Source of the DNA: Nitrospirota bacterium | Lineage (GTDB): Bacteria; Nitrospirota; Nitrospiria; Nitrospirales; UBA8639 | Length of the DNA stretch: 6,676 bases | Direction: 5' to 3' | NCBI GenBank assembly: GCA_029879555.1 | Contig: JAOUQB010000136.1 | Span: 1-6,676, forward strand | Shown: in pieces, positions 1 through 4,207 of the stretch | Position numbering within the stretch: position 1 is the stretch's first letter | Layout of the letters: each line of letters begins with the position of its first letter | Program-made: the position numbers and the translations under genes | Notes under the pieces: model-generated | The model's input: only the letters and a program-made list of their open reading frames with translations | Databases searched by the model: none | What the model was told of the DNA's origin: nothing

Positions 1-77
1 GGTCCTCCTTGCCGACCCAGTGTAAACCATGTGCTCGGTTTATTCTGTAAATCATCTTACCGGTTTGTACCCCCTAA

Positions 78-100
78 CCCTCTCCCTGAAAGGGCGAGGG
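78..100. repeat. CCCTC/GAGGG palindrome, dispersed-repeat-like
   Basis: CCCTC-T-CCCT, a GAA loop, then AGGG-C-GAGGG form a 9-bp stem with one internal mismatch. It is preceded by CCCCCTAA. Intergenic palindromes of the form CCCTAACCCTCTCCC...GGGAGAGGG are a familiar dispersed element in many bacterial genomes, and this copy matches that pattern from memory. No T-tract follows on either strand, so a classical intrinsic terminator is less likely. Whether it is a genome-wide repeat cannot be decided from one copy. Confidence 0.5.
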
Positions 101-231
101 AGCTCTGAACTGTCTTAGTTGAAAGTTAAAATACTTTAGAATCTTAATTCACCGCATTTGATTTTATTGATTGATCCCTGCCGCAGGTCTAAAGGTATTC
201 AGAAGCACAAACTTTCTGAAAATCCACCTAA

Positions 232-251
232 CCTCTTTTTCCCCAAAGAGG
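232..251 (-). terminator. Hairpin downstream of the minus-strand operon (weak terminator candidate)
   Basis: CCTCTTT and AAAGAGG form a perfect 7-bp inverted repeat around a 6-nt loop. It lies about 97 nt beyond the stop codon of gene A, in the right place to end the minus-strand transcript. On the minus strand it is followed by TTAGGTGGATTTTC, which is only moderately T-rich, so termination would be weak or Rho-assisted. It may instead be a stabilising 3' hairpin. Confidence 0.35.
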
Positions 252-348
252 AACTTTAGTGGAACTCCGCAGACCGTTGCGTGGACTATCACGTTCAGCT
301 GACAATTTCAAAAAAACTATTTTCGATTGGCAAGGAGAAAACGGAAGG

Positions 349-1107
349 TCAGAATTCTTTGATTTTGTAGAGGCCGCAGATGAGGAAAGGGCTATGCTCC
401 GGGACCTGTTCATCTATGAATTGCCGACATTCATTGGCAACATCTCGCGATTGAAATAGATGGTTGTCATTAAGGTCAGCAGCCCAATGGGGTTGGGCCT
501 GATCGCGGGGACATCCACAGTTTGTCAGCCCACTCAAATGGCCGCCATCGGAAATATCGTATCCCAGGAATGTCCAATTTGGGTGAATGGTGGCCGGTTG
601 ACTATCACCCAGATGTAGCCCAAACTTGGCTCCCGCCATCACACTCGGTTCAGCGACACAGGTGATTCCAACAATCCACACTAGGCCGGGAAAAGGTTGG
701 GAATAGCCATTGAGGTATTGTTCTAGTTCTTCTAAATTTGACCATATCGGACTATTGGGTCCAATCCAAACTTCAGGTTCTTTGGGTCCTTCCCAGGTAA
801 TCTCTGCCTCGGGACCGGACACAAATCCATTAAGTAATCGAGGCCAGACAATTTCATCGGTAGAGAATATTCGTAGTGTATCTTTTCGCCAGGCAAAGGT
901 CTCCAATCGCCTTTCGTCCCAAAGAATATCTTTGGGAAGCCACATCACCCGGGCATCAAAGCCCAGCACTTTTTCATATTGGTGCAAATCCATCTTGCTT
1001 GGGACCACAACGATTTCTGTAAAGTTTACTGGCGTGAGTGAGGCCTTGTGATTGAGGGCGAGTTTACGTTGGAAGGGCGGGGGGAGGAAGCAGGAGTTTC
1101 TGCTCAA
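349..1107 (-). CDS. Gene A: unrecognised hypothetical protein, 5' end uncertain (possible frameshift)
   Basis: I do not recognise this protein with confidence. The open frame gives 252 residues from a TTG at 1107, ending KIKEF and TGA. It has no signal peptide or membrane segment. Notable stretches are Trp-rich segments in the middle (EITWEG, EVWIGP, PIWSNLEEL) and a likely signature near the C-terminus, WTFLGYDISD followed by HLSGLTNCGC; I have an impression of similar patterns in uncharacterised bacterial proteins but cannot name a family. The TTG has no Shine-Dalgarno site. An ATG at 1120 does have a GAGA element 10 nt upstream, but its frame stops after 18 codons (MTTEVEQKLLLPPPALPT). Removing one base from the run of six C (plus-strand G at 1079-1084) would join that start to this frame as MTTEVEQKLLLPPPPFQRK. 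It is last in the minus-strand series, about 61 nt after gene B, and is the member least obviously related to the others. Confidence 0.75.
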   Translation of the reverse strand: MSRNSCFLPPPFQRKLALNHKASLTPVNFTEIVVVPSKMDLHQYEKVLGFDARVMWLPKDILWDERRLETFAWRKDTLRIFSTDEIVWPRLLNGFVSGPEAEITWEGPKEPEVWIGPNSPIWSNLEELEQYLNGYSQPFPGLVWIVGITCVAEPSVMAGAKFGLHLGDSQPATIHPNWTFLGYDISDGGHLSGLTNCGCPRDQAQPHWAADLNDNHLFQSRDVANECRQFIDEQVPEHSPFLICGLYKIKEF

Positions 1108-1181
1108 CTTCAGTTGTCATTAGACCAAGTTCTCATGGATCAAGTCTGATTTGCGGTCGTCCTTGGCTTTAAGGCTCGATG

Positions 1182-1844
1182 TCAAACATTTTTGGGAGTG
1201 ACCATTAACCGGACCATCATGTCAGGGAAACCAACCACGCGGGCTAAGGCACTATACCGCTGGCCAGGCTTCAAGGTTTCCTCAAAAGTCAGCTGGCATT
1301 CCACAACCTGCTCCTGGCCTGGATCTAGCACAAACTGGTGAGGGGTAAACCCCACCGGCACTCGAGTCTTAGTTTTGCCGTCTTCGCTGATAAATTCTGA
1401 TAATTCAAAACTGACTTCGATCTGTTGAGGCTGCTTATTGGCAATGACAAACGCCTGGGTGTGCGCCTCCCCTGTTTTGCCTTCAAATGGAATTTCGGTT
1501 TGGGGCTCCTTCCTGGTGCCCTCTTCACTTGTCTGTTGGCCAGTATCCCCTGGCTTCACACAGGCTGGTGCAAATACGGATTCAAGCATGCTCGTGCTCA
1601 AATCCAGGCCCGCATGCATGATACTGACATAGTAATCCACATGGCATTGCATCAATTTTCGTACAAATTCTGTGCCTTCATCTTGCGCAAAATGCGCAAA
1701 ACGTTTCTGCATCTCTTCGGCGCTCCATTTCCCGGCTGAAGCCTCCCCCATTATTTGAAAATACCGTTCCCTCGCTCGTGTGCCCTCATCGAGAACCCGC
1801 GTCCCTAGATTTTTCACTTGTTCGCTGTAGTCGGTATAATCCAC
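1182..1844 (-). CDS. Gene B: helical N-terminus plus Ig-like beta-sandwich, function unknown
   Basis: This encodes 220 residues from a GTG start at 1844, chosen because GGAGGA (1852-1857) lies 7 nt upstream; the longer TTG version at 1859 would begin inside that site. Residues 1-93 are predicted mostly helical and amphipathic (for example EEMQKRF at 43-49, FVRKLM at 60-65 and DYYVSIMHAGLDL at 70-82), without a signal peptide. A polar linker (about 97-120) leads to a beta-rich domain (about 121-220) with FVLDPGQEQ at 171-179 followed by alternating hydrophobic strands. This matches the Ig-like domains of genes C and D: ANKQP here and ANQQP in D sit at the same place. The helical half recalls phasins or granule-associated proteins only in general character. 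It is probably cytoplasmic and co-transcribed with C, 46 nt upstream. No enzymatic motif is visible. The gene is secure; the function is unknown. Confidence 0.88.
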   Translation of the reverse strand: MDYTDYSEQVKNLGTRVLDEGTRARERYFQIMGEASAGKWSAEEMQKRFAHFAQDEGTEFVRKLMQCHVDYYVSIMHAGLDLSTSMLESVFAPACVKPGDTGQQTSEEGTRKEPQTEIPFEGKTGEAHTQAFVIANKQPQQIEVSFELSEFISEDGKTKTRVPVGFTPHQFVLDPGQEQVVECQLTFEETLKPGQRYSALARVVGFPDMMVRLMVTPKNV

Positions 1845-1851
1845 GGGAATT

Positions 1852-1857
1852 TCCTCC
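1852..1857 (-). promoter_or_regulatory. Ribosome binding site of gene B (decides GTG start)
   Basis: GGAGGA on the minus strand is followed by a 7-nt spacer AATTCCC and then GTG-GAT-TAT. This places the start at GTG 1844 rather than at the in-frame TTG 1859, which overlaps the site itself. Confidence 0.8.
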
Positions 1858-1890
1858 AAATGCTCATGTGCAATTTCTGCTGAAGATCGA

Positions 1891-2622
1891 CTACCCCTTT
1901 TGCTTGCTCTTACTGGGGGGCGCCGTGCCTATCGGTCTCACCGGAGTTGGCTCCTCTTGCTCTGGTTGAACCATTCTTCCCACAGGCTGAAAACACAGTT
2001 CTTCACATTGAAAATGATCATACCAATGATGGGCCACAAGCCGAGTGGGGATTTCCCCATGGTTTATGTGGCAATGGGGCACATTTTTCCGACGCGTTCG
2101 CAGCCGCAGACACACGCATTGTTCATATCGACCAGCGACCGTCACTTCTGATTCGTAGATCTCGTTCGAATCAAATGCATCGCTGGCCTGCACCGCTACC
2201 GTGACGGTTTTCATTTCCCCCGGTGCGAGGACGAAATTATTTGGCGTGAGCTGGGGACTTTTCCCACTGTCATCACCACTGCTCCGAAACGTGGAGGCCC
2301 TCAATGTAAAATTGGCATTCTGCTGACCGGTATTCCGAATGTCCATCACTCCAGTCACAGTCTCTCCTTCACAGGCCTCCCATTCCAGTTCACAGACACA
2401 GGAAGGTGGGCATTCCGTTTCAGGTATTTCACAAGATTTCCTGGCCACCTTTTTCAGCTCAGGAATGGCTTTTGATAGTCCCTGGATATATGCATCCATG
2501 AGGGGTTGTCCGATCTTGAACGCCTGAGACATGACCTCGTTGGACATTTGATACCATCGTAAAGCGGCGGTGCGCATATCCGCACTGACCGTTGGGCACC
2601 AGCTTATTGTTTTTGTGTCCAT
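1891..2622 (-). CDS. Gene C: Cys/His-rich protein with Ig-like domain, function unknown
   Basis: This encodes 243 residues from the ATG at 2622, which has AAAGGAG 6 nt upstream; an in-frame ATG at 2643 would put that site inside the coding region. Residues 17-60 are a predicted amphipathic helix (RTAALRWYQMSNEVMSQAF, then a second half to KKVAR). Residues 64-84 contain five cysteines (C64, C71, C75, C77, C84). Residues 85-176 form an Ig-like domain: GETVTGVMDIRNTG at 86-99 and FVLAPGEMKTVTV at 130-142 are typical strand and turn patterns of CARDB/COG1470-type folds. After it come C169, C171, H183, C184, H185, H188 and H199-x3-H203-x2-C206-x3-C210, then a Pro/Lys-rich tail. Eleven cysteines without a signal peptide suggest metal binding in the cytoplasm rather than disulfides, but the ligands are not proven. 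It resembles B in architecture and in its Ig-like core. The gene is secure; the role is unknown. Confidence 0.88.
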   Translation of the reverse strand: MDTKTISWCPTVSADMRTAALRWYQMSNEVMSQAFKIGQPLMDAYIQGLSKAIPELKKVARKSCEIPETECPPSCVCELEWEACEGETVTGVMDIRNTGQQNANFTLRASTFRSSGDDSGKSPQLTPNNFVLAPGEMKTVTVAVQASDAFDSNEIYESEVTVAGRYEQCVCLRLRTRRKNVPHCHINHGEIPTRLVAHHWYDHFQCEELCFQPVGRMVQPEQEEPTPVRPIGTAPPSKSKQKG

Positions 2623-2628
2623 AGGAAT

Positions 2629-2635
2629 CTCCTTT
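2629..2635 (-). promoter_or_regulatory. Ribosome binding site of gene C (decides ATG start)
   Basis: AAAGGAG on the minus strand is followed by ATTCCT and ATG-GAC-ACA. The spacing of 6 nt selects the ATG at 2622 over the in-frame upstream ATG at 2643. Confidence 0.8.
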
Positions 2636-2676
2636 GCACGCATAGGACGGTGTGATTCAAGCCCAAGGCTCCCCTG

Positions 2677-3459
2677 TTATCGATTCGTATAAATGTCTAC
2701 CAGAAGGCTGGCTGAGAACAGTTCAAATTCAGCAAAGTAATGCCGGTGAGGTTGCAGACCATCAGGCAATTCAATGACGCCTTTCATGACCTGGGTTTCA
2801 CCTGGCGCGAGCGTCAAGTTTTTCCATGTGAGGGTAACCGGGCCGGGTTGCTGGTTGGCTACCAGACAAAGCATCTCCTGTACCGAGCCTTCTTCACGTG
2901 AAGGCGAGCCTTCGTCTTGTTTCTTTTGGCATATGGCTTTCATGCTTTGCACCACTTGCGACCCCATGCCTTCGGAGCCTTGCAAGGCCGCGACCCATTT
3001 CTCACCCACCGACATGGGAACATTGCCGACGTTGGTCACCACAAATTCCCGCTCAAACCTCTTTTGATCTTTTTCAGAAACCGTCACAATGTCCGGTTCT
3101 ACTTCAAGTTCCACGCTCTCACTGATTCGGATCTGTACCGGCTGACTCTGGTCACCAATCTGAACCGTGGCCTGGTAGGTGCCGGGAGGGGTTGAGGGAT
3201 CAACGGGGAAATCAAGTGTGACACGACTTTGTTGGCTCGGATACATTCGACTAAAAATTCGGATCTCTTGAAGCGGTTCAAGAGTTTGACTGCGTAGTTT
3301 GGGAGCTTGTATGGGGATTGATCTGACGGTAAGTTTCGTGTCCGAATCATTTTGAATGGTCAACGTCCCCTGCACCCGTCCGGGACTCCCATAAATTATA
3401 ATCGGTTGTTGCGCGTCATGAAGAAGCTTTAAACCCTGGATGTTAGTGGGTCTACCCAT
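2677..3459 (-). CDS. Gene D: two-domain Ig-like protein, function unknown
   Basis: This encodes 260 residues from ATG 3459, with AGGAGG 5 nt upstream. The first beta-rich domain covers about 18-113 (GRVQGTLTIQND at 27-38, PPGTYQATVQIG at 91-102), the usual pattern of cytoplasmic or surface Ig-like/COG1470-type domains. A second covers about 116-260: it begins with FVVTNVGNVPMSVG at 139-152, is interrupted by a helical, polar insert of about 35 residues (EKWVAALQG to SPSREEG), and resumes with CLVANQQPGPVTLTW and LTLAPGETQVMKGV. The closing half aligns by eye with the C-terminal domain of gene B. There is no signal peptide, lipobox or membrane segment, which is unusual for Ig-like repeat proteins and argues for an intracellular structural or binding role. 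It follows gene E by 9 nt and is probably translationally coupled to it. No catalytic motif is visible. Confidence 0.88.
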   Translation of the reverse strand: MGRPTNIQGLKLLHDAQQPIIIYGSPGRVQGTLTIQNDSDTKLTVRSIPIQAPKLRSQTLEPLQEIRIFSRMYPSQQSRVTLDFPVDPSTPPGTYQATVQIGDQSQPVQIRISESVELEVEPDIVTVSEKDQKRFEREFVVTNVGNVPMSVGEKWVAALQGSEGMGSQVVQSMKAICQKKQDEGSPSREEGSVQEMLCLVANQQPGPVTLTWKNLTLAPGETQVMKGVIELPDGLQPHRHYFAEFELFSASLLVDIYTNR

Positions 3460-3464
3460 GGGAA

Positions 3465-3470
3465 CCTCCT
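3465..3470 (-). promoter_or_regulatory. Ribosome binding site of gene D, overlapping the gene E stop codon
   Basis: The minus strand reads TAGGAGG: the TAG stop of gene E shares its last two bases with the AGGAGG site of gene D, and the D ATG follows after TTCCC. A ribosome finishing E would sit on the initiation site of D, so translation of the two is likely coupled. Confidence 0.75.
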
Positions 3471-3852
3471 ACCGGCAGCTTTCTACACGTCGAGGTTGAT
3501 ATTTTTCTGTAATTATCTGCGATTCACCGCAAAGGGAAAAATTGACAATTTCTACCCCGAAGATCGAAATACCCAAATTATAATGTGCCGGCAAATGGGC
3601 CCGCACATCCGGGATCTCTTTGATCGCCAGATTCACCGTGGAGGTGGTGTTGGCATCAATCTCAATTCGAGGAAGCTCTTTGACACGAACATTGGAATTG
3701 ATATCCCCAAATTCGATGCGGGGAAGCTCTTTGACTCGAGACACGACTTCCGGCAATTTTTCAACCGACATGTGCATATTATCTAAATCCGCATCAACAG
3801 CCACATCATAGGCCCCTCCCCAATTTGCGACTTTGTGCTTATACGTAGGCAT
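3469..3852 (-). CDS. Gene E: small protein with repeated Leu-Pro motifs, function unknown
   Basis: This encodes 127 residues from ATG 3852 behind GGAGG with a 5-nt gap. I do not recognise the family. It has three parts: a start with MPTYKHKVANWGGAYDVAVD; a middle with a recurring [VI]-[KE]-[EK]-[LI]-P-x-[IV] motif (VEKLPEV at 30-36, VKELPRI at 40-46 and 57-63, IKEIPDV at 77-83, then a simpler LP at 87-88); and a C-terminal segment GISIFGVEIVNFSLCGESQIITE (94-116, written here by position with key residues G94, F98, G99, F105, C108, G109) ending PRRVESC. The middle repeats would give extended or short beta segments broken by prolines rather than helices. There is no signal peptide or clear membrane span. 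It is the first gene of the minus-strand series, next to the divergent regulatory region, so it may set the stoichiometry or core of whatever the operon builds. Function unknown. Confidence 0.85.
   Translation of the reverse strand: MPTYKHKVANWGGAYDVAVDADLDNMHMSVEKLPEVVSRVKELPRIEFGDINSNVRVKELPRIEIDANTTSTVNLAIKEIPDVRAHLPAHYNLGISIFGVEIVNFSLCGESQIITEKYQPRRVESCR
3671..3738 (-). repeat. Internal direct repeat in gene E, 51-bp period
   Basis: The plus strand has GGAAGCTCTTTGACACG at 3671-3687 and GGAAGCTCTTTGACTCG at 3722-3738, a 17-bp match with one mismatch, 51 bp (17 codons) apart. Both encode VKELP in gene E. DNA-level identity on top of protein-level repetition suggests a fairly recent internal duplication or selection on both. 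Confidence 0.8.
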
Positions 3853-3857
3853 TCTCC

Positions 3858-3862
3858 CCTCC
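3858..3862 (-). promoter_or_regulatory. Ribosome binding site of gene E
   Basis: GGAGG within CAGGAGGGGAGA lies 5 nt before ATG 3852 on the minus strand and supports this as the start of the first operon gene. Confidence 0.75.
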
Positions 3863-3906
3863 TGTGTTAAATTTGAGCGGGGGAATTCTTCCTTTTATGC
3901 AGGAAA

Positions 3907-3912
3907 ATAATA
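3907..3912 (-). promoter_or_regulatory. Candidate -10 box for the minus-strand operon
   Basis: TATTAT on the minus strand matches five of six bases of TATAAT and would put the transcript start roughly 45-50 nt before gene E. The best upstream partner, TGTGAC (3928-3933), is a poor -35 match and is only 15 bp away, so an activator or a different sigma factor could be involved. Confidence 0.25.
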
Positions 3913-3934
3913 CTTCGTTCCCCATAAGTCACAC

Positions 3935-3961
3935 GTCTTAATCTGTGCCATTTGTTAAGAC
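3935..3961. promoter_or_regulatory. Inverted repeat GTCTTAA-N13-TTAAGAC, candidate operator
   Basis: GTCTTAA (3935-3941) and TTAAGAC (3955-3961) are perfect 7-bp inverted half-sites. Their centres are 20 bp apart, about two helical turns, so a dimeric regulator could bind both on one face. The site lies just upstream of the candidate operon -10 box. As RNA, the stem would be weak. Confidence 0.45.
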
Positions 3962-3999
3962 TGGCCATTTCTCAAAAAATGTGAAATATACTGACATGT

Positions 4000-4016
4000 T
4001 TGATAGGTAATATCAA
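4000..4016. promoter_or_regulatory. Inverted repeat TTGATA-N5-TATCAA, candidate operator
   Basis: TTGATA and TATCAA form a perfect 6-bp inverted repeat with a 5-bp centre. The upstream TATACT (3987-3992) would start transcription almost on its left edge, so a protein bound here could block that promoter. The short AT-rich arms make a chance occurrence possible. Confidence 0.35.
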
Positions 4017-4150
4017 CTCGCGAACAACGCGTCTTGCCAACAAGGATCACCCCCTCAATGACTTCCTAAGAACTTAAGCAGATCCGCGTTCCCTACCCAC
4101 AAACAACGTGTTCTACTCTCTGGATGATAGACGCCACTTTTGTTCAACCG

Positions 4151-4180
4151 TTTACTCATCTGATCATCATCAAATAGAAT
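4151..4180 (+). promoter_or_regulatory. Candidate promoter of the DUF362-type gene
   Basis: TTTACT (4151-4156), an 18-bp spacer and TAGAAT (4175-4180) resemble a sigma-70 promoter, with four and five of six consensus bases. Transcription would begin near 4187, leaving a leader of about 20 nt before ATG 4208. Confidence 0.35.
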
Positions 4181-4207
4181 GCACTAAGAATTGGATGTCA
4201 CACAAAT

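Larger units (their letters stand above)
1..348. other. Gene-poor left flank
   Basis: I see no convincing gene in this stretch. The first 25 bases read VLLADPV and then TAA in plus frame 2, so they could be the tail of a gene entering from the left, but seven residues are too few to support a call. The rest is AT-rich spacer between that possible tail and the convergent end of gene A. It contains a GC-rich palindrome at 78-100 and a hairpin at 232-251, both listed separately. Confidence 0.5.
3853..4207. promoter_or_regulatory. Divergent intergenic regulatory region
   Basis: This 355-bp region separates the starts of gene E (leftward) and the DUF362-type gene (rightward) and must hold the promoters of both. 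No gene is visible in it. It contains two perfect inverted repeats (3935-3961 and 4000-4016), a TATTAT box on the minus strand (3907-3912), a TATACT box on the plus strand (3987-3992) and a TTTACT/TAGAAT pair close to the plus-strand gene. None of the promoters is a strong consensus match. Confidence 0.65.

Noticed and set aside
259..459. Plus-strand GTG frame of 66 codons
   Set aside because: It overlaps the 3' end of gene A on the opposite strand, has no ribosome site, and shows no recognisable motif; an antisense shadow is the simpler explanation.
1425..1739. Plus-strand frames opposite gene B
   Set aside because: They lie inside gene B, which has a strong ribosome site and a coherent domain structure; no independent start signal was seen.
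2660..2670. AGCC-CAA-GGCT mini-hairpin between D and C
   Set aside because: A 4-bp stem without a T-tract is too small for an intrinsic terminator, and the close spacing and strong ribosome site of C argue for read-through.
3934..3952. Sigma-54-like TGGCAC on the minus strand
   Set aside because: TGGCAC is present (minus strand of 3945-3950), but the required GC at the -12 position is missing; the downstream sequence is AGATTAAGAC.
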